The notes: generated by a model from the letters alone, not told the origin. A DNA stretch of 64,000 bases from Stenotrophomonas lactitubi (GCF_002803515.1 NZ_PHQX01000001.1:1674001-1738000), one strand, 5' to 3'. Shown: positions 18,964-31,537, counted from the stretch's first letter. Numbers and translations are program-made.

Positions 18964-20436
18964 TCAGAACACGCTGGCGTAGTCGCCCAGTTCGACCTGC
19001 ACCGACTTGATGCGGGTGTAGTGGCCGAGGGTGGAGATGCCGTTCTCGCGGCCGACGCCGGACTGCTTGTAACCACCCACCGGCATTTCGGCCGGCGACT
19101 CGCCCCAGGTGTTGATCCAGCAGATGCCGGCTTCCAGGCGATGGATGATGCGATGTGCGCGGCTGATGTCCTTGCTGACCACGCCTGCGGCCAGGCCGAA
19201 GGTGGTGTCGTTGGCGCGACGCACCACTTCGTCCTCGTCGTCGTAGGCGAGGATGCTCATCACCGGCCCGAAGATTTCTTCGCGGACAATCGTCATGTCA
19301 TCGCGGCAGTCGGAGAACACTGTGGGCAGCACATAGGCGCCATCAGCCAGGGCTGCATCGGTGGCACGACCGCCGCCGGTCAGCAGGCGCGCGCCTTCGC
19401 TCTTGCCGCTTTCGATGAAGCGCAGCACGTTTTCCATGTGCGGGAAGCTGGTCAGCGGGCCGAAGTTGGTCTCGGCGGCCATCGGGTCGCCGATGCGGAT
19501 GCGCTTGACGCGCTCGACCACGGCGGCCTCGAACGCGGCCAGCATGCTGCGCGGCACGAACACGCGGGTGCCGTTGGTGCAGACCTGGCCGGAGCTGAAG
19601 AAGTTGGCCATCACTGCGATGTCGGCGGCGCGGTCCAGATCGGCGTCGTCACAGATCACCAGCGGCGACTTGCCGCCCAGTTCCATCGTCACTTCCTTCA
19701 GCGACGACGACGCGGCGCTGGCCATGACCTTCTTGCCGGTGGCGACGCCGCCGGTGAAGGAGATCTTCTCGATAACCGGGTGCTCGGTCAGCCAGTTGCC
19801 GATCTCGCGGCCAGGGCCCTGCACGACGTTGAACACGCCGTCCGGCACGCCGGCTTCGGTGTAGATCTCGGCGAGCTTGATCGCGGTCAGCGGGGTCACT
19901 TCGGACGGCTTGAAGACCATCGCGTTGCCGGCGGCCAGGGCCGGGGCCGACTTCCACATGGCGATCTGGATCGGGTAGTTCCAGGCGCCGATGCCGGCGA
20001 CCACGCCCAGCGGCTCGCGGCGGGTATAGAAGAAGCTCGATTCGCGCAGCGGCAGCTGGATGCCTTCGATGGCGGTGGCCAGGCCGGCGTAGTACTCCAG
20101 CACGTCGGCGCCGGTGACGATGTCCACGGTGGTGGTTTCGGCCAGTGCCTTGCCGGTATCCAGGGTTTCCAGGTGGGCCAGCTCGTCATTGCGCTCGCGA
20201 AGGATCTCGACGGCGCGGCGCAGGATGCGTGAGCGCTCCATCGCGGTCATCGCTGCCCACACCTTCTGGCCTTCACTGGCGCTTTCAACCGCGCGCTCGA
20301 CATCGGCCTGGCTGGCGATCTGCACGTCGGCCAGCACCTGGCCAGTGGCCGGGTTGATGGTCTGGAAGGTCTTGCCACTGGTGGCATCGACGCGGCGGCC
20401 GTGGATGTAGAGCTGTTGCACGGGCAGGGTGGTCAT
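18964..20436 (-). CDS. betB: Betaine aldehyde dehydrogenase
   Basis: BetB oxidises betaine aldehyde to glycine betaine with NAD(P). The 490-residue protein is a typical aldehyde dehydrogenase with [15 protein letters not shown], the general base in [12 protein letters not shown] and the catalytic Cys in [35 protein letters not shown] near the C-terminus is typical of BetB. It follows betI by 41 bp, and the ATG at 20436 begins [13 protein letters not shown], as in BetB of relatives. It should be induced by choline through BetI. Confidence 0.95.
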   Translation of the reverse strand: MTTLPVQQLYIHGRRVDATSGKTFQTINPATGQVLADVQIASQADVERAVESASEGQKVWAAMTAMERSRILRRAVEILRERNDELAHLETLDTGKALAETTTVDIVTGADVLEYYAGLATAIEGIQLPLRESSFFYTRREPLGVVAGIGAWNYPIQIAMWKSAPALAAGNAMVFKPSEVTPLTAIKLAEIYTEAGVPDGVFNVVQGPGREIGNWLTEHPVIEKISFTGGVATGKKVMASAASSSLKEVTMELGGKSPLVICDDADLDRAADIAVMANFFSSGQVCTNGTRVFVPRSMLAAFEAAVVERVKRIRIGDPMAAETNFGPLTSFPHMENVLRFIESGKSEGARLLTGGGRATDAALADGAYVLPTVFSDCRDDMTIVREEIFGPVMSILAYDDEDEVVRRANDTTFGLAAGVVSKDISRAHRIIHRLEAGICWINTWGESPAEMPVGGYKQSGVGRENGISTLGHYTRIKSVQVELGDYASVF

Positions 20437-20477
20437 CGGCTTGCTCCTGGAAGGGGTGGGGCGGGTTGCTGGCGCGC

Positions 20478-21068
20478 TCAGGGCGCGTTGGCCTGCAATT
20501 GGAAATCGATGTAGCCGTAGGCGATGCGGCGTGCCTTGTCGGCGTTGAAGTCACCGCCGACCAGGCTGCCACGCAGCCACAGGCCGTCGATCATGGCGGC
20601 CAGTCCGCGTGCGGACAGGCGTGCCTGCGCATGCGGCAGCTGGCGGTTGAACTGGTGACAGAGGTTGGAGAACAGTCGCTGGTCGTTGGCGCGCTGCAGC
20701 CGGGTCAGTTCCGGCTGGTGCATGCTCGCGGCCCAGAACGTCAGCCATACACGCATGGCGGTCCCGTTGGTCTGGCTGTCGTCGAAGTTGCCATCGACGA
20801 TGGCGCGAAGCTGTGAACGTGCGTCATCCGGCGCGGCGTCGCGATAGCGGGCGACGGCGGCCTTCAGCTCGCGCAGGATCTGCCGCATCGCGGCATTGAG
20901 CAGGCCGTCCTTGTCGCCGAAGTAGTGGGCGACGATGCCGCTGGACAGGCCGGCCTTCTTTGCGATGGTGGCGACGGTGGCATCGGCCATGCCGATCTCG
21001 TCGATGGTCTGGAAAGTGGCCCGGATCAACTGCTCGCGGCGGACCGGTTCCACGCCTTTCTTCGGCAT
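20478..21068 (-). CDS. betI: TetR-family repressor of choline/betaine genes
   Basis: BetI represses the bet genes and is released by choline. The 196-residue protein has a TetR helix-turn-helix (residues ~8-55, with [26 protein letters not shown]) and a BetI-type C-terminal ligand domain. The start at 21068 ([11 protein letters not shown]) has GGAGA at good spacing. An upstream TTG-initiated extension to 21140 would run through the operator and is rejected. It is first in betI-betB-betA and divergent from betT. Confidence 0.95.
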   Translation of the reverse strand: MPKKGVEPVRREQLIRATFQTIDEIGMADATVATIAKKAGLSSGIVAHYFGDKDGLLNAAMRQILRELKAAVARYRDAAPDDARSQLRAIVDGNFDDSQTNGTAMRVWLTFWAASMHQPELTRLQRANDQRLFSNLCHQFNRQLPHAQARLSARGLAAMIDGLWLRGSLVGGDFNADKARRIAYGYIDFQLQANAP

Positions 21069-21111
21069 TGTCTCTCCACGGATTGCGACCCGGGATGCCG
21101 GGCTGGTGAAG

Positions 21112-21157
21112 ATCATACTTTTTATTGATTGAACGTTCAATCAATAAACCCTACGAT
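21112..21157. promoter_or_regulatory. BetI operator with symmetric divergent promoters
   Basis: A perfect 26-bp palindrome (21122-21147) has the half-site TTATTGATTGAAC. Each half carries a TTGAAC -35 box. Toward betI it is followed after 17 bp by TATGAT (21112-21117 on the minus strand). Toward betT it is followed after 17 bp by TACGAT (21152-21157). A repressor on this palindrome would block both promoters at once. The site lies 54 bp before betI and 91 bp before betT. Confidence 0.85.
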
Positions 21158-21238
21158 GCCGGTCGCGCCCCCACGCCATGGGCCCGGTTTCCGGTCCGGC
21201 CCCGCCCATGTGCCCCCCTGGACTGATGAGACGACCCC

Positions 21239-22789
21239 ATGTCTTCCCTGGCTCATCCCAAGCGCTCGCCCCTGCGCTTGAACCGTTTCGTGTTCTTCAG
21301 TTCGTCGGTCTCCATCGGCATCCTCGGTGCGTTGACCGTGTTCTTCCCGCAGGCCAGCGAGCACTGGCTGCAATGGGCGCAGGCCGAGGTCTCGGCGGCG
21401 TTCGGCTGGTGGTACATGCTGTTGATCGTGGCCTGCCTGGGTTTCGTGCTGTGGCTGGCGTTCTCGCCGTATGGCCGCATCCGCCTGGGTCATAACGAGG
21501 AGTCGCCCGCCTTCGGCTACGTGGCCTGGGTGTCGATGCTGTTCTCGGCCGGCATCGGCATCGCGCTGCTGTACTACGGCGCCTACGAGCCGCTGGACCA
21601 TTTCCTCAACCCGCCCGGGCAGCCCGGCGGCACGGTTGCGGCCGGCCGCGAAGCGATGGTGCTGACCTTCCTGCACTGGGGCCTGCACGGTTGGGCGCTG
21701 TACGCGCTGGTCGGCGTGGCGCTGGGCTACTTTGCCTATCGACGCAACCTGCCGCTGGCGCTGCGTTCGGCGCTGTACCCGATCTTCGGCGAGCGCATCC
21801 ATGGCCGCATCGGTGACATGGTCGATGGCTTCGGCATCCTGGCGACGCTGATCTCGATGGTTACCAACCTCGGCATCGGTGCGCTGGTGGTGCAGTCCGG
21901 CCTGGTCTACCTGTTCCACATCCCGGATACGCCGCAGGTGCTGGTGGCGATCGTGCTGGTGATGATGGTCGTGGCCACCATCGGCGTCGTTGCCGGTGTG
22001 GAGAAGGGCATCGCCTGGTTGTCCAACCTCAACGTGCGCCTGCTGTGCCTGTTGCTGCTGTTCGTGCTGGTAACCGGGCCGACCCTGCATCTGTTCGACG
22101 GCCTGGTGCAGAACACCGGCGACTATCTGGGCGCGTTCGTGCGCAAGAGCTTCGACATGTACCTCAATGACCCGAAGGGGCGTGAGTGGATGGGCTCGTG
22201 GACGCTGTTCTACTGGGCGTGGTGGATTGCCTGGGCGCCGTTCGTGGGCCTGTTCGTGGCGCGCATCTCGCGCGGCCGCACCATCCGCGAAGTGATTATG
22301 GGCGTGCTGCTGATCCCTCTCGGCTTCACCCTGGCGTGGCTGTCGATCTTCGGCAACACCGCCATCGACCTGGTGCTGAACCACGGCCAGGCGGCACTGG
22401 GCGAAGTGGCCCAGCATGATGCGGCGATGACCCTGTTCAAGCTGCTGGAGTATCTGCCTGCAGCGCCGTACATCGCCGGCGCGGCGGTGGTGATCGGTTT
22501 CGTGTTGTTCCTGACCCCGGTCGATTCGGGCACGCTGATGATCGCCAACCTGTGCACCCGGCGTGTCGACGATGGCGTGGAGGATGGGCATGACGCGCCG
22601 ATCTGGCTGCGCGTGTTCTGGGCGGCGGGCATCACCGTGGCCAGCGTCGGCCTGCTGCTGGCCGGCAACTTCAGCGCGATGCAGACAGCGGTGGTGCTGT
22701 GCGGCCTGCCGTTCTCGTTCATCCTGGCGTTCTATATGTGGGGCCTGTTGAAGGCGCTGCGTACCGACCCGGATGCACCGCGGCGATAA
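21239..22789 (+). CDS. betT: BCCT-family choline/betaine transporter
   Basis: The 516-residue carrier has about twelve membrane segments and the BCCT signatures: AWVSMLFSAGIGIALLYYG near the first third, and the TM8 segment FYWAWWIAWAPFVGLFVARIS with the conserved Trp-rich substrate box. It imports choline (or betaine) using an ion gradient, supplying BetA and BetB. It lacks the long C-terminal osmosensory tail of E. coli BetT, so it may not be strongly osmotically gated. It is divergent from betI and shares the palindromic operator. Confidence 0.92.
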   Translation: MSSLAHPKRSPLRLNRFVFFSSSVSIGILGALTVFFPQASEHWLQWAQAEVSAAFGWWYMLLIVACLGFVLWLAFSPYGRIRLGHNEESPAFGYVAWVSMLFSAGIGIALLYYGAYEPLDHFLNPPGQPGGTVAAGREAMVLTFLHWGLHGWALYALVGVALGYFAYRRNLPLALRSALYPIFGERIHGRIGDMVDGFGILATLISMVTNLGIGALVVQSGLVYLFHIPDTPQVLVAIVLVMMVVATIGVVAGVEKGIAWLSNLNVRLLCLLLLFVLVTGPTLHLFDGLVQNTGDYLGAFVRKSFDMYLNDPKGREWMGSWTLFYWAWWIAWAPFVGLFVARISRGRTIREVIMGVLLIPLGFTLAWLSIFGNTAIDLVLNHGQAALGEVAQHDAAMTLFKLLEYLPAAPYIAGAAVVIGFVLFLTPVDSGTLMIANLCTRRVDDGVEDGHDAPIWLRVFWAAGITVASVGLLLAGNFSAMQTAVVLCGLPFSFILAFYMWGLLKALRTDPDAPRR

Positions 22790-22881
22790 GGGTGGGTGAT
22801 GAGGATTTCGTCGTTCTCTGAAAGACAGCCGTACCTGCCGACTGCAATCATCGCTCGACATGCTTCTGAAGGAGTCGCGCG

Positions 22882-23325
22882 ATGGTCCGTACCCTGGTTG
22901 TTTCCCTGATTTTCTCCCTTTGCTGCCTGCCGGCGGCGGTGGCCGCCCCTCCTGTGCAGCTGGATTTCCCGGTGCTGGTGCTGGGTGAAACCGCGCCGGT
23001 GCGCCTGCAGCTGGCTCCGCATGCGGGCGGGCTGGCGCTCTACTCGATCCACATGAATACCATGGACAGTGGAGTGGTCAGCGGCTATCAGGTGACCGGC
23101 GTGCAGTGCCCGTCGGGATTCCAGTTCAACCTGTATCGCAATGGCCAGGGGGCGGTCTGCTACCGCATGGAGGACACCCCGCATGCGGGAGGTGTGATGG
23201 TGGTGCAGGTCATCAATGTCGATGCGGCCGACGGGCACACGCTGTGGGAAGAGGGGCTGGGCTTTCTGGATGCGCATGGGCCCCCGCAGCGGACCGCGTG
23301 GCATCTGTTTGCTGTGCGCCCATAA
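22882..23325 (+). CDS. Small secreted protein of unknown function
   Basis: The product has 147 residues. A signal peptide is clear (residues 1-22, ending AAVAA). The mature part is beta-rich (VQLDFPVLVLGETAPVRLQL) with two cysteines, C76 and C93, that could form one disulfide. I do not recognise the family. GAAGGAG lies before the ATG at 22882, and the gene is followed by a strong terminator, which supports a real gene. It lies 92 bp after betT on the same strand and could be read from the betT promoter, but nothing in the sequence ties it to betaine. Confidence 0.7.
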   Translation: MVRTLVVSLIFSLCCLPAAVAAPPVQLDFPVLVLGETAPVRLQLAPHAGGLALYSIHMNTMDSGVVSGYQVTGVQCPSGFQFNLYRNGQGAVCYRMEDTPHAGGVMVVQVINVDAADGHTLWEEGLGFLDAHGPPQRTAWHLFAVRP

Positions 23326-23335
23326 CGTGTAAAGC

Positions 23336-23367
23336 AAAGGGCCGGATCTGCGAGGATCCGGCCCTTT
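23336..23367. terminator. Bidirectional terminator
   Basis: A perfect 13-bp stem (AAAGGGCCGGATC/GATCCGGCCCTTT) with a 6-nt loop has an A/T-rich flank on both sides. It can end the secreted-protein gene on the plus strand and acnA on the minus strand. Confidence 0.85.
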
Positions 23368-23385
23368 CGTCTTTCCGCTGACAGC

Positions 23386-23408
23386 AGCCAGGCATGGCCT
23401 GGCTCTAC
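23386..23408 (-). repeat. SMAG unit after acnA
   Basis: A single unit with the stem AGCCAGGC/GCCTGGCT, ending in CTAC, lies 17 bp beyond the acnA stop. Confidence 0.75.
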
Positions 23409-23425
23409 CTATGCAGTGCGATCGA

Positions 23426-26179
<2,754 letters not shown>

Positions 26180-26436
26180 GCGGGATGACTCCTCTTGCGG
26201 ATGGCTTGCAGTGGCCCGCATGGGCGGGCCTGCTTGCGTTTGCCGGTGGCACTCCGGCCCCGGATCCTGCCCAGTATCGGCGATCCAGCGCCCGGCAATG
26301 ACCCGGCAGGCTTGGAACGCAAGGTTACAGCGATGTGTGTAGCCTTCGTGTCAGCGTACCCATCGTTTTTGCGCCGGCCCGCACGCAGACGGGGCGCTCA
26401 TGGGCGCCCCGTCCAGGAATGCATCGGCTGCAGGAG

Positions 26437-26817
26437 TTACTTGCCGTTGGCGGCATCCAGCAGCGGGTTGCCGGTCTTGGCGCCACTGGTGCCGTTGCTC
26501 TTGGACTTGGCGGTCAGCACGCCGGCCTTGTTGAATTCGAAGACGGTCGATTCGTTGATGTTCTTGCCGAAGCTCTTGATCTTGGTGAAGTCGTAGTACC
26601 AGACCTGGGTGTCGCCCAGCTGCTCGCGGCGATTGGGTGCACCAAAGGCCTCGCTGACCTGCTTCTGGGTGGTCTTGCCGATCTCCGCCGCGTCCATCTG
26701 CGCCGGGGTGATCTCGGTGCCGGTTACGTAGGCACCGAACGGGTTGAAGGCGTGGGCCGCCGGGACCGACAGGGCCAACGGGGCAGCCAGCATCAGGGCA
26801 AGAGTGAGAGCGCGCAT
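26437..26817 (-). CDS. Small exported protein with BamE/SmpA-like fold
   Basis: The 126-residue product has a signal peptide (residues 1-23, ending AAHA) with no lipobox Cys. The segment AEIGKTTQKQVSEAFGAPNRR followed by TQVWYYDF and TVFEFNKAGVL matches the pattern of BamE/SmpA/OmlA domains. BamE proper is a lipoprotein of the outer-membrane assembly complex, and this one lacks the anchor, so it is a relative of unknown role. It stands alone upstream of acnA, on the same strand, with about 257 bp between them in which I see no gene. Confidence 0.65.
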   Translation of the reverse strand: MRALTLALMLAAPLALSVPAAHAFNPFGAYVTGTEITPAQMDAAEIGKTTQKQVSEAFGAPNRREQLGDTQVWYYDFTKIKSFGKNINESTVFEFNKAGVLTAKSKSNGTSGAKTGNPLLDAANGK

Positions 26818-26952
26818 GAAACTTCCTTATTTATGGAGCGGATAGGTGCGGTAGGAGCGCCGGGGGCGTCCAGCCGGAGCGCAGCAGGGCTGCCGAGGGA
26901 GTCTAACCCCCGGATGCGACTGACGCGGGATGAAGGTCACATATCAGGTGGT

Positions 26953-26991
26953 TTGTTCCGGATGCGACGGGTATGTATAATTCATACATAC
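26953..26991 (+). promoter_or_regulatory. Promoter and probable operator of the toxin-antitoxin pair
   Basis: TTGTTC (26953-26958) and a consensus TATAAT (26976-26981) are 17 bp apart. The -10 box lies inside an inverted repeat, GTATGTAT/ATACATAC (26971-26991, 5-bp spacer). AbrB-type antitoxins commonly bind such AT-rich palindromes, so this fits autoregulation. Confidence 0.75.
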
Positions 26992-27008
26992 TTTTTGAGG
27001 CGTACCCC

Positions 27009-27233
27009 ATGGAAGCCACCGTTGCTGAACGCGGACAGATCACCCTGCCCAAGGCAGTGCGTGATGCGCTGGGCCTGACCAAGGGCACCTTGCTGAAGGT
27101 GGAGCTGGAAGGCAGCCGGATCATCCTGCGCAAGAGCGTGGACGATGCGATCTCCCGCGCCCGCGGCAAGTTCTCGCTGGACGGCTTCGAATCGGCCGAC
27201 GCGGCCGTGCGCGACCTGCGCGACGAGGAGTAA
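27009..27233 (+). CDS. AbrB/SpoVT-type antitoxin (VapB-like)
   Basis: The 74-residue protein has an N-terminal swapped-hairpin AbrB domain (VAERGQITLPKAVRDALGLT, then GTLLKVELEGSRIIL) that binds DNA. Its short acidic C-terminal tail (DGFESADAAVRDLRDEE) is of the kind that blocks a toxin active site. It ends three bases before the GTG of the PIN gene, as expected for an antitoxin-toxin operon. The start at 27009 has TGAGG upstream, whereas an ORF beginning at 26973 would overlap the promoter. Confidence 0.85.
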   Translation: MEATVAERGQITLPKAVRDALGLTKGTLLKVELEGSRIILRKSVDDAISRARGKFSLDGFESADAAVRDLRDEE

Positions 27234-27239
27234 GCGGTG

Positions 27240-27641
27240 ATGATCGCCGTCGATTCACCGGTGCTGGTCGAACTGCTCAGCAACGGCCCGCAGGCCGATG
27301 CGGTGGAAGCCTGCCTGCGGCAGAGCCTGGTCGGCGGCCGCGTGGTGGTCTGCGGCGCCACCCTGGCCGAGATCTGCGCCGCCCTGCGCGGCGGTGCCGA
27401 GGTACTGGAAGCGCTGGAAGAAATGGGCGTGCACTTCAACGCGCTGGAAGCCAAATCGGCACTGCGCGCCGGTGAAATGCACCGCCGCCATCGCCAGCGC
27501 GGCAGCGGCCAGCGCCGTGGCCTGGACGAATTCATGATCGGTGCCCACGCCCTGCTGCAGTGCGATGGCCTGATCACCTGGAACGACACGTTTTATCGCG
27601 ACTACTTCAAGGGCCTGAAGCTGATCGTGCCGCAAGCCTGA
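27240..27641 (+). CDS. PIN-domain toxin (VapC-like ribonuclease)
   Basis: The 133-residue protein carries the acidic residues of PIN nucleases: D5 (MIAVDSPVL), Glu in TLAEICAAL, Asp in [12 protein letters not shown] and Asp in [11 protein letters not shown], so the active site looks intact. VapC toxins cleave RNA, often tRNA or rRNA, and are neutralised by their antitoxin. GGAG at 27227-27230 can serve either the ATG at 27240 or a GTG at 27237. It precedes acnB by only 41 bp on the same strand, so some read-through into acnB is possible. Confidence 0.85.
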   Translation: MIAVDSPVLVELLSNGPQADAVEACLRQSLVGGRVVVCGATLAEICAALRGGAEVLEALEEMGVHFNALEAKSALRAGEMHRRHRQRGSGQRRGLDEFMIGAHALLQCDGLITWNDTFYRDYFKGLKLIVPQA

Positions 27642-27682
27642 GCCCACTTTTTATTCACCTCACGCATTACCCGGGAGTTGTC

Positions 27683-30274
27683 ATGTTGGAAGCCTACCGC
27701 CACCACGTCGCCGAGCGCGCTGCGCTTGGCATCCCGCCCCTGCCGCTGACCGCGCAGCAGACGGCCGATGTCATCGAACTGCTGAAGAACCCGCCGCAGG
27801 GCGAGGCCGAGTTCCTGCTCGACCTGCTGACCCACCGGGTGCCGGCCGGCGTCGATGACGCTGCCAAGGTCAAGGCCTCGTACCTGGCCGCGATCGCACT
27901 GGGCAGCGAGCAGAACCCGCTGATCAGCCGCGAGCGCGCCACCGAACTGCTGGGCACCATGCTGGGCGGCTACAACGTCGCGCCGCTGGTGCAGCTGCTG
28001 GACGACGCCAGCGTCGGCGCCATCGCTGCCGACGCGCTGAAGAAGACCCTGCTGGTGTTCGACGCCTTCCACGACGTGCAGGAAAAGGCCAAGGCCGGCA
28101 ACGCCAACGCCCAGTCCGTGATGCAGAGCTGGGCCGATGCCGAGTGGTTCACCAGCAACCCGGAAGTGCCGCAGAGCCTGACCGTCACCGTGTTCAAGGT
28201 GCCGGGCGAAACCAATACCGACGACCTGTCGCCGGCACCGGACGCGACCACCCGCCCGGACATTCCGATGCACGCCCTGGCGATGCTGAAGAACAAGCGT
28301 GACGATGCAGCGTTCACCCCGGAAGAAGACGGCAAGCGTGGCCCGATCCAGCAGATCCTGTCGCTGAAGGACAAGGGCCACCTGGTGGCCTATGTCGGCG
28401 ACGTGGTCGGCACCGGTTCTTCGCGCAAGTCGGCCACCAACAGCGTGCTGTGGTGGACCGGTGATGACATTCCGTACATCCCGAACAAGCGCGCCGGTGG
28501 CGTCTGCCTGGGTTCGAAGATCGCACCGATCTTCTACAACACCATGGAAGATGCCGGCGCGCTGCCGATCGAGCTGGACGTGTCGAAGATGGAGCACGGC
28601 GATGTGGTCGAGCTGCGTCCGTACGACGGCAAGGCGCTGAAGAACGGCGAAGTGATCGCCGAGTTCCAGGTCAAGTCCGAAGTACTGTTCGACGAAGTGC
28701 GTGCCGGTGGCCGCATTCCGCTGATCATCGGCCGTGGCCTGACCGGCAAGGCGCGTGAAGCGCTGGGCCTGGCCCCGACCGACCTGTTCCGCCTGCCGGT
28801 GCAGCCGGCCGATACCGGCAAGGGCTTCTCGCTGGCACAGAAGATGGTCGGCCGCGCCTGTGGCCTGGCCGAAGGGCAGGGTATGCGCCCGGGCACCTAC
28901 TGCGAACCGAAGATGACCTCGGTGGGCTCGCAGGACACCACCGGCCCGATGACCCGCGACGAGCTGAAGGACCTGGCCTGCCTGGGCTTCTCGGCCGACC
29001 TGGTGATGCAGTCGTTCTGCCACACCGCGGCCTACCCGAAGCCGGTGGACGTCAAGACCCACCACACCCTGCCGGAATTCATCTCCACCCGCGGAGGCAT
29101 CTCGCTGCGTCCGGGTGACGGCGTGATCCACAGCTGGCTCAACCGCATGCTGCTGCCGGACACCGTCGGCACCGGTGGTGACTCGCACACCCGTTTCCCG
29201 GTGGGCATTTCGTTCCCGGCCGGTTCGGGCCTGGTTGCCTTCGCCGCTGCCACCGGCGTCATGCCGCTGGACATGCCGGAGTCGGTGCTTGTGCGTTTCA
29301 AGGGCAAGATGCAGCCGGGCGTGACCCTGCGTGACCTGGTCAACGCGATCCCGCTGTACGCGATCAAGTCGGGCCTGCTGACCGTGGCCAAGGCTGGCAA
29401 GAAGAACATCTTCTCCGGTCGCATCCTGGAGATCGAAGGCCTGCCGGAACTGAAGGTCGAACAGGCATTCGAACTGTCCGATGCCTCGGCCGAGCGTTCG
29501 GCTGCCGGCTGCTCGGTGCGCCTGAACAAGGAACCGATCATCGAGTACCTGACCAGCAACATCACGCTGCTGAAGTGGATGATCGCCGAGGGTTACCAGG
29601 ATCCGCGTTCGCTGCAGCGTCGCATCGAGAAGATGGAAGCGTGGCTGGCCAACCCGGAGCTGCTGGAGCCGGATGCCGACGCCGAGTACGCCGCCGTCAT
29701 CGAGATCGACCTGGCCGACATCCACGAGCCGATCGTGGCCTGCCCGAACGACCCGGACGACGTGAAGACCCTGTCCGAAGTCGCTGGTGCGAAGATCGAC
29801 GAAGTGTTCATCGGTTCGTGCATGACCAACATCGGTCACTTCCGTGCCGCTGCGAAGCTGCTGGAAGGCAAGCGCGACCTGCCGACCCGCCTGTGGGTGG
29901 CCCCGCCGACCAAGATGGATGCGTCCGAGCTGACCAAGGAAGGCGTGTACGGCACCTTCGGCGCCACCGGCGCACGCATGGAAATGCCGGGCTGCTCGCT
30001 GTGCATGGGCAACCAGGCGCAGATCCGCGAAGGCTCCACCGCGATGTCGACCTCGACCCGCAACTTCCCGAACCGTCTGGGCCGCAACACCAACGTGTAC
30101 CTGGGTTCGGCGGAACTGGCCGCGATCTGCTCGCGCCTGGGCCGCATTCCGACCAAGGAAGAGTACATGGCCGATGTGGGCGTGATCGCCGCCAGCGGCG
30201 CGGAGATCTACCGCTACATGAACTTTGACCAGATCGAGGAATACCAGGACGTGGCCAACACGGTCGCTGCCTGA
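27683..30274 (+). CDS. acnB: Bifunctional aconitate hydratase 2 / 2-methylisocitrate dehydratase
   Basis: AcnB is the main growth-phase aconitase and also acts in the methylcitrate cycle. The 863-residue protein has the AcnB-specific N-terminal HEAT-like domain ([14 protein letters not shown] to about residue 160), then the swivel domain and the catalytic core. The cluster cysteines are C713 ([12 protein letters not shown]), C771 and C774 ([10 protein letters not shown]). GGGAG lies upstream of the ATG at 27683. It is transcribed toward a strong terminator and is divergent from acnA, with the small exported-protein gene and the toxin-antitoxin pair between them. Confidence 0.97.
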   Translation: MLEAYRHHVAERAALGIPPLPLTAQQTADVIELLKNPPQGEAEFLLDLLTHRVPAGVDDAAKVKASYLAAIALGSEQNPLISRERATELLGTMLGGYNVAPLVQLLDDASVGAIAADALKKTLLVFDAFHDVQEKAKAGNANAQSVMQSWADAEWFTSNPEVPQSLTVTVFKVPGETNTDDLSPAPDATTRPDIPMHALAMLKNKRDDAAFTPEEDGKRGPIQQILSLKDKGHLVAYVGDVVGTGSSRKSATNSVLWWTGDDIPYIPNKRAGGVCLGSKIAPIFYNTMEDAGALPIELDVSKMEHGDVVELRPYDGKALKNGEVIAEFQVKSEVLFDEVRAGGRIPLIIGRGLTGKAREALGLAPTDLFRLPVQPADTGKGFSLAQKMVGRACGLAEGQGMRPGTYCEPKMTSVGSQDTTGPMTRDELKDLACLGFSADLVMQSFCHTAAYPKPVDVKTHHTLPEFISTRGGISLRPGDGVIHSWLNRMLLPDTVGTGGDSHTRFPVGISFPAGSGLVAFAAATGVMPLDMPESVLVRFKGKMQPGVTLRDLVNAIPLYAIKSGLLTVAKAGKKNIFSGRILEIEGLPELKVEQAFELSDASAERSAAGCSVRLNKEPIIEYLTSNITLLKWMIAEGYQDPRSLQRRIEKMEAWLANPELLEPDADAEYAAVIEIDLADIHEPIVACPNDPDDVKTLSEVAGAKIDEVFIGSCMTNIGHFRAAAKLLEGKRDLPTRLWVAPPTKMDASELTKEGVYGTFGATGARMEMPGCSLCMGNQAQIREGSTAMSTSTRNFPNRLGRNTNVYLGSAELAAICSRLGRIPTKEEYMADVGVIAASGAEIYRYMNFDQIEEYQDVANTVAA

Positions 30275-30305
30275 TCCTGCTGATCGGTTGATGATGTAAA
30301 CGAAG

Positions 30306-30334
30306 AACCCCCGGTGAAAGCCGGGGGTTTTTTT
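30306..30334 (+). terminator. Rho-independent terminator of acnB
   Basis: A 9-bp stem AACCCCCGG/CCGGGGGTT with a 6-nt loop is followed by TTTTT. It lies 31 bp after the acnB stop. Confidence 0.95.
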
Positions 30335-30395
30335 GTGGGCGCCAGCGGCGCTGGCTGCGCGTTAGACTTCGACCTGCTTTTTCAGGAGGACATGG

Positions 30396-30887
30396 ATGTT
30401 GGCGGATCGACGACACTGGGTAGCGCTGGCAGCGATGATGGCGGGCTGGGCCATGGCACCGGCTGCAATCGCGCAGCAGGATGTGCGGGCCGATGAAGCG
30501 TCTGCCGATACGCGGATGAGCGCTGACGAGCGCAGGGTGTTCCTGCTGCAGGAACAGTTCCTGGAGATCGCCCGGGCCAACGCGTCAAGGTCTGAGACAG
30601 CCGAAAAGGTGGAAACCTACGCCTCGGTCGATGCCGACTCGCAGCGGCAGCATCCCGTGCAGCTTGAGAACCATCAGCCACCCGAGCGCGGAGCTGGTGC
30701 GGCCACGCTGCTGGTGGACGTAGACGAGCAGGGCCGCCCGTATGCTGTGGAGATCGCGCGCGGCAGTGGATCGGCGGCGCTGGATGCGGCGGCCGTGGAG
30801 GCGGCGTATCGATGGAACTACAACGCCGCCAGCAGGGATGGCGTACCGGTGCGCGGAAAGGTGCGGATCACGGTGTCGGGACCGTAA
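30396..30887 (+). CDS. Periplasmic TonB C-terminal-domain protein
   Basis: The 163-residue product begins with a signal-like segment (residues 8-26, ending AAIAQ). It ends with a TonB C-terminal domain (TLLVDVDEQGRPYAVEIARGSGSAALDAAAVEAAYRWNY). True TonB has a membrane anchor and a long Pro-rich span. Here the hydrophobic segment looks cleavable and the linker is short (about 60 residues), so it is unlikely to be a standard energy transducer. CAGGAGGA is placed five bases before the ATG at 30396. It forms a single-gene unit behind the acnB terminator. Confidence 0.75.
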   Translation: MLADRRHWVALAAMMAGWAMAPAAIAQQDVRADEASADTRMSADERRVFLLQEQFLEIARANASRSETAEKVETYASVDADSQRQHPVQLENHQPPERGAGAATLLVDVDEQGRPYAVEIARGSGSAALDAAAVEAAYRWNYNAASRDGVPVRGKVRITVSGP

Positions 30888-30979
30888 CTGCGACTGCGAC
30901 TGCGTGATGTGGCGGTGCCGGGCATTGCCCGGCAGGCAGTTGAAGCGGAGAACCACGGGCGCATTCCGAGGGTTGTCTG

Positions 30980-31351
30980 CTACTGGATGGTCCAGTCGGC
31001 AGTGCCTTGAAGGCGCTTCCCGGCAAAGAGCACATTGCCCCGGCCGCCGGAGACGTCCATCTCGAACCAGGGCAGTCCATCACGGGTAAGCGGACGCACG
31101 TAGGCCTGGCGCTTTGCGCGGTCGAATTCGATGTAGTAGCGGCGATGAACGTTCGGATACTTCGGGATCGACGCGCCTTTCCAGCTGACGCTCACCGCGC
31201 CGGGGTCTTCGCGCCCCACCAGCATCAGCATGAAGAACACATCACCCTGCTTGGCCTGGAAGTAGAACAGATCACCACTGGCGACGGCGGGTGCCAGTGG
31301 CAGTGACAGCAGTGTGGCCGTCAGCACGGCCTTCCATATCCCTGTGATCAT
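30980..31351 (-). CDS. Small exported protein of unknown function
   Basis: The product has 123 residues with a signal peptide (residues 1-23, ALTATLLSLPLAPAVAS region) and a compact beta-rich remainder (DLFYFQAKQGDVFFMLML, YYIEFDRAKRQAYVRPL). I do not recognise the family. The start at 31351 (MITGIWKAV) is preferred because AAGGA lies nine bases upstream. An ATG three codons earlier overlaps that site, and the longer open frame to 31513 has no signal-like N-terminus. It is convergent with the TonB-domain gene. Confidence 0.6.
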   Translation of the reverse strand: MITGIWKAVLTATLLSLPLAPAVASGDLFYFQAKQGDVFFMLMLVGREDPGAVSVSWKGASIPKYPNVHRRYYIEFDRAKRQAYVRPLTRDGLPWFEMDVSGGRGNVLFAGKRLQGTADWTIQ

Positions 31352-31451
31352 GCGCAGCATTCCTTGTGCAATACGGCTATCAAAGCACAGATGCGGGCAG
31401 CCCGTTGAACCGAAGAACCCCGGTGAATGCCGAAGTTTTTTGTTGCGTGAT

Positions 31452-31527
31452 GGCCGGCAGAGCCTAGCCCATGCTCGGCTTGCCGGAGCGGGGCCCGAAA
31501 AGCAGCCGAGCATGGGCTCGGCTCTAC
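31452..31527. repeat. SMAG pair downstream of cheB
   Basis: A degenerate unit (31452-31485) is followed by a clean unit at 31503-31527 (stem AGCCGAGC/GCTCGGCT, ending CTAC). They lie 10 bp past the cheB stop and probably serve as its transcript end. Confidence 0.7.
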
Positions 31528-31537
31528 AGCCGTCCCA

